The position numbers were made by a program, and so were the translations under genes. 21,708 bases of DNA from an uncultured Pseudoflavonifractor sp. (lineage in GTDB: Bacteria > Bacillota > Clostridia > Oscillospirales > Oscillospiraceae), in contig CAJFTA010000045.1 of the NCBI GenBank assembly GCA_904419835.1, positions 1 to 21,708 of the forward strand. The letters are read 5' to 3'. Below, piece by piece: positions 14,052 through 21,708 of the stretch. Each line of letters starts with the position of its first letter. The stretch's first letter is position 1. The notes beneath the pieces were generated by a model. That model was not told the origin of the DNA, searched no databases, and saw only the letters and a list, made by a program, of their open reading frames with translations.

Positions 14052-14333
14052 ATGAAAAAGACGATTTTGGGTGTCTGCCTTTTTCTGGGTGGGCTGCTCT
14101 CCGCCGGGCTGTGGACGGTGGCCGAGGCGCTGGCCCATCTGGGCGGCGGTGGGCCTCTGACCTGGTACCTCAGCGGCAGCAGTGACCTGCCGGTGCTCCT
14201 GCTGCTGGCGGCCATGGCCGTGGCAGGCCTGGCCATTCTGGTGGTGCAGGCCTTCCGGGAGTGGATTCAGGAGGAGGAAGACCCGGCGGCGGGAAAAGAC
14301 CCGGAGGACGCCGGCGGAGACGGCGGACAGTAA
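14052..14333 (+). CDS. Small two-helix membrane protein (93 residues), function unknown
   Basis: ATG 14052 follows GGGAGGAG (14039-14046). Two hydrophobic segments are visible: about residues 4-30 (GVCLFLGGLLSAGLWTVAEA) and about 46-68 (LPVLLLLAAMAVAGLAILVV). The cytoplasmic-type tail is acidic (EEEDPAAGKDPEDAGGD). The first segment could be read as an uncleaved signal anchor. No family is recognised. An 11-codon upstream frame (14020-14055) ends inside its start codon. The stop codon is part of the following terminator stem. Confidence 0.65.
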   Translation: MKKTILGVCLFLGGLLSAGLWTVAEALAHLGGGGPLTWYLSGSSDLPVLLLLAAMAVAGLAILVVQAFREWIQEEEDPAAGKDPEDAGGDGGQ

Positions 14334-14380
14334 AATAAGCCGCCCCGGTGGGCTATAGGCCCGCCGGGGCGGCTTATTTT
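14332..14380. terminator. Bidirectional intrinsic terminator
   Basis: AAAATAAGCCGCCCCGG pairs with CCGGGGCGGCTTATTTT, giving a long GC stem with A-tract and T-tract on the two sides, so it can stop transcription both ways. It closes the small membrane protein gene. Confidence 0.9.
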
Positions 14381-14416
14381 GTCAAAAAACATTCCAGAAG
14401 GGGAAGCCTCGCAGAG

Positions 14417-14628
14417 TTCCGTCATCCGCAGATGACGGAATCAAATAAAAATCCGTCATGTTCGAGGACATGCGCCTCGAACATGACACTTCTCATGAAA
14501 TTTTTGCCGACAATTTCATGAGAAATCGAGGCAAAAATTTCATGAAGCTCCCTCGAAAAAGTGGCGGAAGCCACTTTTTCGACAGTCACAGCCGCCCCGG
14601 CGGGCCATGGCCCGCCGGGGCGGCTGTG
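14417..14628. repeat. Array of five perfect hairpins with alternative pairings
   Basis: Perfect stems are: 10 bp at 14417-14440, 13 bp at 14455-14487, 12 bp at 14491-14523, 13 bp at 14553-14582, and a 42-base perfect palindrome at 14587-14628. Two arms have second perfect partners: ATGACGGA (14432-14439) with TCCGTCAT (14452-14459), and 14494-14508 with 14530-14544 over 15 bp. The 309-base gap between the convergent genes contains only this array and the terminator before it. The palindrome may end the radical SAM transcript, though it has no T-tract. Confidence 0.8.
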
Positions 14629-14642
14629 CGTTCAGAGGGAGT

Positions 14643-15260
14643 TTAGTCGGGGATATAGGTCCTCACCCGCAGGGTGACCCCCAGGTCCATGGTGAGGCGG
14701 CGGCACCGCTCAATCTCCTCCGGGGTCTTGTCCTTGTTGACAATGGTCATAATTACGTGGGGCACGAACTCCCGGCACCGGGCGGCGAAGTCCAGCATGG
14801 CCTTCCAGGCGGCGGGGCCGTCCTTGGGCCGGGTGACGGCGCAGTACTCCTCCGCCGTGGAGCCGTTGAGGGAGATGGACACGGTATCCACCCGGCCGGA
14901 CAGCTCATGGGTCACGTCCCGGCCCAGGAACAGCGCCGCGTGGCCGTTGGTGTTGATGCGCACCGGGGGCAGCCGCGGGCAGCGGGCCTTCAGGGCGTCG
15001 ATGAGCCAGGCGATGTCGTCCCAGCGGTACATGGGCTCCCCGAAGCCGCAGAACACAATCTCCCGGTAGGCCGTCAGGTCCCGGCGCAGGAAGTCGTCCA
15101 GGGCCTCCTCACGGGTGGGCTCGTGGTCCAGCCACAGGTCATCGGCGTAGATGCTGCCCTTGTGACCGTTGTGCCGCAGGCAGAACACGCAGGCGCAGTC
15201 GCAGCGGTTGGTCAGGTTGACGTACAGCCCGCCCTCGTACTCATAGGTGATGGTCTCCAT
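14643..15260 (-). CDS. TatD-associated radical SAM protein
   Basis: The product is 205 residues, short for radical SAM enzymes. The iron-sulfur motif is C20-DCA-C24-VF-C27 (CxxxCxxC). Further radical SAM features are GFGEPMYRWD (the GGE-like SAM motif), RINTNGHA and DTVSISLNGS. It lies 14 bases after tatD on the same strand, which matches the known TatD-linked radical SAM family. The reaction is unknown. By context it may work with TatD on a nucleic-acid or damaged-nucleotide substrate, but that is inference. ATG 15260 follows a purine-rich AGGAGG sequence between the two genes. Confidence 0.85.
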   Translation of the reverse strand: METITYEYEGGLYVNLTNRCDCACVFCLRHNGHKGSIYADDLWLDHEPTREEALDDFLRRDLTAYREIVFCGFGEPMYRWDDIAWLIDALKARCPRLPPVRINTNGHAALFLGRDVTHELSGRVDTVSISLNGSTAEEYCAVTRPKDGPAAWKAMLDFAARCREFVPHVIMTIVNKDKTPEEIERCRRLTMDLGVTLRVRTYIPD

Positions 15261-15274
15261 AGGCTTACCTCCTG

Positions 15275-16042
15275 TCAGGGAATGTTGAAAAAGCGCTTTC
15301 CGTTCTCTGTGGTAATGCGCCCCACCTCCTCGGCGGTGAGGCCCTTCACCTGGGCGATGGCCTCCGCCATGCGGAACACATACCGGGAGTCGTTCCGCCT
15401 GCCCCGGTAGGGCTCGGGGGCCATGTAGGGCGCGTCGGTCTCAATCATAATCCGGTCCATGGGCAGCCACTGGATGACCTCCAGGGCCCGGCGGGCGTTC
15501 TTGAAGGTAATGACCCCGGTGAAGGACACCATCCAGCCCATGATGACCAGGGTCTTGGCGTCCTCCACGCCGCCGGAGTAACAGTGGAACACGCCCCGGG
15601 CATTGGGGTGGGCGCGCACCATGTCCAGGCTGTCCCTGTGGGCCTCCCGGTCGTGGACGATGGCGGGCAGGTCCAGCTGCTCGGCCAGGGAGAGCTGTGC
15701 GGAGAAGAAATCACGCTGAATCCTCCGCCTGTCCGGGTCCTTCTCCCAGTAGTAGTCCAGGCCAATCTCTCCGATGGCCTTCACCCTGGGGTGGGCCGCC
15801 ATGGCCTCAATCTCCGCCAGGTCGGAGAGGCGCGCCCCCTCCAGGTTCTCCGGGTGGAAGCCCACGGCGGCGTACAGGTGGGGGTATTGCTCCGCCAGGG
15901 CCACCGACTGCCGGGAGCTCTCCAAATCGCAGCCGGGGCACAGGGCCAGATCCACCCCGGCGGCGGGCAGGGCGGCGAGGACATCGTCCCGGTCGGCGTC
16001 AAAGGCGCGGTCATAGTAGTGGGCGTGGGTGTCGAAGTACAT
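15275..16042 (-). CDS. tatD: TatD family metal-dependent hydrolase (DNase)
   Basis: The product is 255 residues, the usual length. Metal ligands are visible: H6 and H8 (DTHAH), E92 (GEIGLDYYW), H130 (IVHDREAH), H153 (FHCYSGG) and D203 (ETDAPYMAPEPYRGRRN). Family members are TIM-barrel 3'-5' exonucleases acting on damaged DNA or proofreading D-aminoacyl tRNA in some cases. ATG 16042 follows AAGGAGAG. It leads a two-gene operon with the radical SAM protein, from the promoter at 16079-16107. In many Firmicutes tatD follows metG. Here three small features separate them, but the strand is the same. Confidence 0.92.
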   Translation of the reverse strand: MYFDTHAHYYDRAFDADRDDVLAALPAAGVDLALCPGCDLESSRQSVALAEQYPHLYAAVGFHPENLEGARLSDLAEIEAMAAHPRVKAIGEIGLDYYWEKDPDRRRIQRDFFSAQLSLAEQLDLPAIVHDREAHRDSLDMVRAHPNARGVFHCYSGGVEDAKTLVIMGWMVSFTGVITFKNARRALEVIQWLPMDRIMIETDAPYMAPEPYRGRRNDSRYVFRMAEAIAQVKGLTAEEVGRITTENGKRFFNIP

Positions 16043-16078
16043 AGTCGGCTCTCCTTGTCAGCGGGTTTTCTCAGGGAT

Positions 16079-16107
16079 ATGATATCCCTTTTTGCGGGGA
16101 TTTGCAA
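16079..16107 (-). promoter_or_regulatory. Promoter for tatD and the radical SAM gene
   Basis: On the minus strand TTGCAA (16107-16102) and TATCAT (16084-16079) stand 17 bases apart, about 37 bases before the tatD start. The -10 sits in a palindrome AGGGATATGATATCCCT (16073-16089), a possible operator or, read rightward, a small hairpin followed by TTTTT. Confidence 0.55.
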
Positions 16108-16169
16108 GGCTGGCCGGGGTTGACAGGGGGCGCGCGCGGCGCCGCTACCCGGCAAAGGGCGTTTGGAAG

Positions 16170-16213
16170 GCGGACGGGCCCCGGGCGGAAAATTCCGCCC
16201 GGGGCCCGTCCGC
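16170..16213. repeat. 21-bp perfect hairpin after the DUF4177-like gene
   Basis: Bases 16170-16190 pair perfectly with 16193-16213, leaving a two-base loop. It starts seven bases after the DUF4177-like stop (minus strand). There is no strong T-tract, so termination is likely but not certain. Confidence 0.7.
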
Positions 16214-16219
16214 GTTGCT

Positions 16220-16414
16220 TCAGTCCGCTTCCCGCTCAAAAATCAGCTCAATGGACTTGGTGCCGCCGTTGCTGGTGAACTCGGTGGGGATGTAGCCCAC
16301 ATAGCGCCAGCCTGCGGCGGCGTACCGGTCGATGATCTCCCGGTGCTGGCTGTCGCTGTTGTTGAGCCAGAAGCCGCCGCCGGTGTACAGTGGGACGTAT
16401 TCGTAGCGGTACAT
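16220..16414 (-). CDS. DUF4177-like small protein (64 residues)
   Basis: The chosen start is ATG 16414, nine bases after AGAGG. An ATG two codons earlier (16420) is too close to that site. The sequence reads MYRYEYVPLYTGGGFWL, then HREIIDRYAAAGWRYVGYIP, then a final strand KSIELIFEREAD. The pattern YEY...L....G......YREIIDEYAKEGWRLV...P...ELIFER is that of DUF4177 proteins, whose function is unknown. The open frame extends far upstream without a start signal, so only this part is taken as the gene. Convergent with nothing, it ends at the 21-bp hairpin. Confidence 0.7.
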   Translation of the reverse strand: MYRYEYVPLYTGGGFWLNNSDSQHREIIDRYAAAGWRYVGYIPTEFTSNGGTKSIELIFEREAD

Positions 16415-16626
16415 GGACATCTTCCTCTCTTTTGCACAGTTTGAGCCAATCATGGGGGGGGGATTTCCGGCATGACCGGCAGTTTTGATGACAGGACTGG
16501 GGGCGGACGGCGGGGGAGCCTGACAAAATCCCCAGCGGGCGCATAAGGATATCCTGCCGGACAGCGGTCCGCGCCCGCAGAGACATCCTGCGCGCTTCCG
16601 AGGGATGAGAGATTGCGCCGCCACGA

Positions 16627-16656
16627 TTGACACCCGGCGCATACCCATGATAAGAT
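16627..16656 (+). promoter_or_regulatory. Promoter for the coiled-coil gene
   Basis: A perfect TTGACA (16627-16632) and TAAGAT (16651-16656), 18 bases apart, about 39 bases before the start at 16695. Confidence 0.65.
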
Positions 16657-16694
16657 AGCTACCACAGGAGGATACCACGAAAGGAGACGGCGAC

Positions 16695-16961
16695 ATGACC
16701 AACGAAGAGATGCAGGCGCTCAGAGCGATGATGAAAGAAGAGCTCCAAATCCAAAAGGCAGAAATCATGCACGACGTCACCGTGCTGATGGACGCCCAGT
16801 TCAAGCACAGATTCGACCTGCTGGCCGAGAACCAGGGCATCATGATAGAAAAGCTGGAAAAGCTGGACGACATGGAAATCATGGACACCAGAATCGCCGC
16901 ACTGGAAGCCATGGTCAAAAAGTTAAACCGCGAAGTGCAGCAGCTGAAGAAAGCGCAATAA
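16695..16961 (+). CDS. Small coiled-coil protein (88 residues), function unknown
   Basis: ATG 16695 follows AAAGGAG (16680-16686). The product starts MTNEEMQALRAMMKEELQIQ and is helical throughout. Two heptad-rich stretches are visible: about residues 1-30, and about 48-88 (IEKLEKLDDMEIMDTRIAALE, AMVKKLNREVQQLKKAQ). No cysteines, no signal peptide, no membrane segment. Similar short proteins are, as I recall, common in Oscillospiraceae, in varying lengths, without known function. It has its own promoter and its own terminator, so it is a single-gene unit. Confidence 0.75.
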   Translation: MTNEEMQALRAMMKEELQIQKAEIMHDVTVLMDAQFKHRFDLLAENQGIMIEKLEKLDDMEIMDTRIAALEAMVKKLNREVQQLKKAQ

Positions 16962-17004
16962 CAACCAGGGGGAGAGCCGCCAGGCTCTTCCCCTGGTTGT
17001 TTTT
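16960..17004 (+). terminator. Intrinsic terminator after the coiled-coil gene
   Basis: A 19-bp stem (16960-16978 with 16983-17001, one G-U pair), a four-base loop and TTTTT. The stem begins within the stop codon. Confidence 0.9.
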
Positions 17005-17130
17005 CCTGCGCAGAATGTTTCCTACCAGGGCTCTTTCTGTACTGTCCGCATACTCTGGGGCAGTTCAAAGCTCTGCTCTCTCTTTTTCGCGTTCGTCAAC
17101 CTGAGAATAGTATCTACGCCTGGCCAATTT

Positions 17131-17297
17131 CGTTCGCGCTGCTCGCGGCGGCTCGGACGCTTTGTGAATCACGCCTCGCCTGCTCGCGACGCGGTCACTG
17201 TTCACCGCTCCGCGAAAAATGCCGCTCCGCCTTTGGCGTCGCCTGTTTTTTCGTCTGCGCGGTTCACTGTGCCGCGGCTCGCGGCGGCTCGGGCGCT

Positions 17298-17300
<3 letters not shown>
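17131..17300 (-). repeat. Mosaic intergenic repeats 3' of metG
   Basis: Read on the minus strand, the metG stop TAA runs directly into AGCGCCCGAGCCGCCGCGAG. A second copy (AGCGTCCGAGCCGCCGCGAG) lies at about 17143-17162. Between them, 17169-17193 is the exact reverse complement of 25 bases downstream of dnaB (9151-9175). The gap 17005-17297 holds nothing else that I can support. Confidence 0.75.
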
Positions 17301-19207
<1,907 letters not shown>

Positions 19208-19218
<11 letters not shown>

Positions 19219-20110
19219 CGGGGGTTACCTCCGTTTCAGAATCTTCGGCGCTGATTTCCTCTTCGGAATGGCTCCGGCGGGCTCTGGGCTCGGGCCGGGT
19301 GTCGTTGGCCAGGAGGGCCGTCACGTTGGCGGTGAGGCTGAGGATGCAGAAGCCGTAGAGCAGGACCACATAGAGCTCGTGGCCGTCGGCCAGGGTCACC
19401 AGGGAGAAGTACACGCCCAGCAGGGAGAACAGGGACGAGCGGAACACCTTGGCCCGTTCAAAGGAGAAGCCTGCCATGAAGTACAGCCCCAGCAGGGACG
19501 AGATGATGGCGAAGAGCTCATAGATATAATCCTGGCGCACCGGGTCCCCGGCCCGGACCTGGTAGGCCGCGATGAGCCAGATGCAGCCCATGTAGGCCGG
19601 GGCCAGCAGGGGGAAGCTGAACTTGCCCTTCCCCTCTCCCCGGTAGTTGTTCCTGCCGGTGGAGAGGACGCAGAAGAAGGAGACGGCGGCGAGGGCGCCT
19701 AAAATAGCCCGGGGCAGCACGTTGAACAGGGGCGTGCCCTGGGCGTTGCCCGCCCGGGCGGCAGCCACCGCCTCGGCGTAGGCGGCGGGGATGCCCATGT
19801 AGTTGAGCACCGCCGAGGCCAGCAGCAGGAAGGCGGCCAGCACCATGGCGGTGATGTACACCGTGTTGCCCTTGGCGGCAAAGGCGGCGTCATAGCCCCC
19901 GGCAAAGGAGCGGTGCTTGCCCCGGCACAGCAGGATAAACGCCGCCGCCAGCAGCGCCGACCAGATGATCAGCGCCCAGGTGGAGGGCATGTTGGGGGTG
20001 ACCAGGCCGGTGTCCGCCTCAAAGGCGGTGGCAAGCTCCCAGCGGCGGAGGAGCAGTCCCACGATACCCCCGCCCACCGCCAGGGACGGGAGGACAATCT
20101 CTTTTCGCAT
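19208..20110 (-). CDS. Polytopic membrane protein of unknown function (300 residues)
   Basis: Hydrophobic segments at roughly residues 6-22, 43-61, 84-104, 130-147, 165-182, 197-215, 224-243 and 248-266 suggest seven or eight membrane helices. An acidic, charged C-terminal tail of about 35 residues follows (HSEEEISAEDSETEVTPDEQ). No transporter, enzyme or receptor motif is visible. The start is ATG 20110, with a purine-rich AGGTCTTGCCGCA region upstream that is only a weak ribosome binding site. Its stop overlaps the metG start by 11 bases, so the two are co-transcribed and probably coupled. Function cannot be inferred from this context alone. Confidence 0.8.
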
Positions 20111-20136
20111 TGCGGCAAGACCTCACTCAGGAAAAT

Positions 20137-20285
20137 AAACTTCATGCGCCAGGGACGCACTACGAATACAGGCAGGGGCCTGCGGCGCATAAAGTTTATG
20201 CGCATATGGGCCGTCCCGGCCCATGCGCTGTTGTAATGTTATGGCCATGCCGCCGTAAGCGGCATATGGCCGGGTTTGCTGTGCT
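20137..20285 (-). other. Structured leader or repeat cluster upstream of the membrane protein and metG
   Basis: GCGCATAAAGTTTATGCGC (20185-20203) is a perfect palindrome. AAACTTCATGCGCC (20137-20150) is its near-inverted partner. Two hairpins share a two-base AT bulge on opposite arms: 20200-20228 (GCGCAT/ATGCGC plus GGGCC/GGCCC) and 20243-20271 (GGCCAT/ATGGCC plus GCCGC/GCGGC). They lie between the promoter at 20300-20328 and the start codon, so they would be in the 5' leader. I see no T-box or SAM-riboswitch consensus. Confidence 0.5.
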
Positions 20286-20299
20286 TTTGCATAGCAAGC

Positions 20300-20328
20300 A
20301 TAATAGCTAATATAGCAGTATATCACAA
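20300..20328 (-). promoter_or_regulatory. Promoter for the membrane protein-metG operon
   Basis: On the minus strand TTGTGA (20328-20323) and TATTAT (20305-20300) stand 17 bases apart in a locally AT-rich stretch, about 190 bases before the first start codon. Confidence 0.5.
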
Positions 20329-20570
20329 AAGAAGGAAATTTGCACCGTTTTTTCCGGCTGCGGCTGGGGCAGCAGGGTTGTTCGGGCAGAGACTGAAACA
20401 CGACGCAGAGAAGCAGGTGCGGCATTGAGGAGGCCCCTTGAATTGCAGCTGCTTACAAGTCTGGGCGGGTAACGCTGCTCGGGCGACGCAGGAACGGCAC
20501 GCAGAGCACCGAACCGGCAGGCAACTGCTGTCAAGTTCGGCGGCTTCTTAAGTTTTCCCGCCGCAAGCCA

Positions 20571-20788
20571 TCGTCCTCGCAAGCTGCGTATCGCTCAGCG
20601 CGTCCTCACAAAGTCCGCTCAGTCTCGGAACGGCCTAAGCGGCCATTCCTCGCGCCGCTCCCTTGCTCGTCCTTTCCCCACCGGGCATTGCCCGGCGGGG
20701 ACCCCATATGGCGGCAGGCCTCGTTCACTTCGCTGCTCGTCCTCTCCCCACCGAACCCGCTCCGCTGGGTTTCGGCGGGGGGCCCCAT
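20571..20788 (-). repeat. Mosaic intergenic repeats with two related hairpins, 3' of the ABC-F gene
   Basis: Two units each read GCTCGTCCTYTCCCCACCG, a variable tip, then CGGCGGGG and CCCCAT, at 20665-20706 and 20734-20788. The tips differ (GGGCATTGCCC against a longer AACCC...GGGTT), but both fold. Inverted matches to the dnaB-tilS gap are 20721-20749 (27 of 29) and 20571-20592 (21 of 22). The 703-base gap 20111-20813 has no gene that I can support. Bases 20330-20560 show nothing clear. Confidence 0.7.
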
Positions 20789-20813
20789 TGTGAAGGGCTT
20801 TAAGAAATCACAA

Positions 20814-21708
20814 TCAGCCGTTGGCGGCCATGGACTCCAGATACTCGTCGTAGGTCATCTTGCGGTCAATGAGCTTGCCGTCGTCGGTGAAGTCAAAGAT
20901 GCGGTTGCACACGGTCTGGACCAGCTGATGGTCGTGGGAGGACACCAGCACGTTGCACTTGACGGCCTCCAGGCCGTTGTTGACGGCGGCGATGGACTCC
21001 AGGTCCAGGTGGTTGGTGGGCTGGTCCAGCAGCAGCACGTTGGCGCCGGAGAGCATCATCCGGGAGAGCATGCAGCGCACCTTCTCGCCGCCGGAGAGCA
21101 CCTTCACGGGCTTGTACACGTCGTCGCCGGAGAAGAGCATCCGGCCCAGGAAGCCCCGGAGATAGGCCTCGTGGGGGTCGGAGGAGTACTGCCGCAGCCA
21201 CTCCACCAGGTTGTCGTCGCAGTCCTGGAAGAACTCGGTGTTGTCCTTGGGGAAGTAGGAGAAGGTGGCGGTCTGGCCCCACTTCACGGTGCCCTCGTCG
21301 GGCTCCATCTCGCCCACCAGGATCTTGAACAGGGCGGTGTGGGCGTTCTCATTGTCGCCCACAAAGGCGATCTTGTCCCCGTGGCCCACGATAAAGCTGA
21401 CGTGGTCCAGCACCTTCACGCCGTCAATGGTCTTGCTGACGTCGGTGACAAAGAGGATGTCCTTGCCCACCTCACGGTCAGGGCTGAAGGCCACCCAGGG
21501 GTAGCGGCGGGAGGAGGCGGGGATCTCCTCCAGGGTGATCTTCTCCAGCAGCTTGCGGCGGGCGGTGGCCTGCTTGCTCTTGGACTTGTTGGCCGAGAAG
21601 CGGGAGATAAACTCCTTGAGCTCCTGGGCCTTCTCCTCGTTCTTCTTGTTCTGGTTCTTCATCAGGTTCTGCATCAGCTGGGAGGCGTCGTACCAGAAGT
21701 CGTAGTTG
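20814..21708 (-). CDS. ABC-F family ATPase (YkpA/YbiT-like), 5' end beyond the window
   Basis: The frame is open to the right edge (NYDFWYDASQLMQNL reads in from there), so the N-terminal ATPase domain lies outside. What is present, about 298 residues, is the interdomain linker helices (KNEEKAQELKEFISRFSANKSK) and the second ATPase domain. Its signature motif is LSGGEKVRCMLSR and its Walker B region is LLLDQPTNHLDLESI, followed by the switch histidine (SSHDHQLV). The Walker A position reads GDNENAHTALFK, without the usual GK(S/T) lysine, and the catalytic glutamate after Walker B is Q. ABC-F proteins act on the ribosome in translation, not in transport. An internal ATG at 21674 is not the true start. 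Confidence 0.88.
   Translation of the reverse strand, partial: NYDFWYDASQLMQNLMKNQNKKNEEKAQELKEFISRFSANKSKSKQATARRKLLEKITLEEIPASSRRYPWVAFSPDREVGKDILFVTDVSKTIDGVKVLDHVSFIVGHGDKIAFVGDNENAHTALFKILVGEMEPDEGTVKWGQTATFSYFPKDNTEFFQDCDDNLVEWLRQYSSDPHEAYLRGFLGRMLFSGDDVYKPVKVLSGGEKVRCMLSRMMLSGANVLLLDQPTNHLDLESIAAVNNGLEAVKCNVLVSSHDHQLVQTVCNRIFDFTDDGKLIDRKMTYDEYLESMAANG

Noticed and set aside
14417..14628. CRISPR array
   Set aside because: The hairpins are different from each other. There is no constant direct repeat with regular spacers and no cas gene nearby.
20111..20300. T-box or SAM riboswitch in front of the metG operon
   Set aside because: No TGGNACCGCG-type T-box sequence and no S-box core could be found by eye. 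The hairpins are unlike either class.

Overview
The window looks like a high-GC, low-diversity Firmicutes chromosome, most likely a gut Oscillospiraceae (Flavonifractor, Pseudoflavonifractor or Lawsonibacter type). This is inferred from the strong GC bias at third codon positions, AGGAGG-type ribosome binding sites, TTGACA/TATAAT promoters and the gene neighbourhoods gdpP-rplI-dnaB and tilS-hpt-ftsH, which are conserved in Firmicutes. No rRNA, tRNA or CRISPR array was seen.

Region 1 (1-about 5000) is accessory DNA: the remains of an integrative element. It starts with the terminal part of an IS3-family insertion sequence that cuts a P4/D5-type primase gene and leaves only its C-terminus. Next come an AT-rich stretch flanked by iteron-like repeats, a sigma-70-like factor, a minus-strand cluster of small element genes, a ribbon-helix-helix regulator behind a promoter/operator region that appears to fire in both directions, a G-rich repeat tract, and a tyrosine integrase. 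The octamer CTGTGGAC is strikingly common here and almost absent from the rest of the window. No structural, conjugation or defence genes are visible, so the element resembles a satellite-type or decayed island. Its left end lies outside the window.

Region 2 (about 5080-13703) is core genome on the plus strand. gdpP (c-di-AMP phosphodiesterase), rplI (ribosomal protein bL9) and dnaB (replicative helicase) form one run. After a 557-base repeat-rich gap come tilS, hpt and ftsH, ending at a textbook terminator. These serve second-messenger turnover, translation, replication, tRNA-Ile decoding, purine salvage and membrane proteolysis.

Region 3 (13704-17004) holds small lineage-type genes (a 41-residue protein, a two-helix membrane protein, a DUF4177-like protein and a coiled-coil protein) around the minus-strand pair tatD plus TatD-associated radical SAM protein. 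Between the convergent genes at 14334-14642 is a dense array of perfect hairpins, several with mutually exclusive partners.

Region 4 (17005-21708) is minus-strand. It has an ABC-F ATPase (incomplete, running off the right edge), a polytopic membrane protein and metG. The metG reading frame is broken by what looks like a deletion of about 50 bases in the catalytic domain.

The most interesting non-coding signal is a mosaic family of intergenic repeats. Copies lie directly after the stop codons of dnaB and metG, and related modules lie just downstream of the ABC-F gene. Some copies carry hairpins whose stems vary while the flanks are kept. The hairpin array at 14417-14628 and the iteron/AT-rich region at 741-870 are the other two best candidates for something undescribed.
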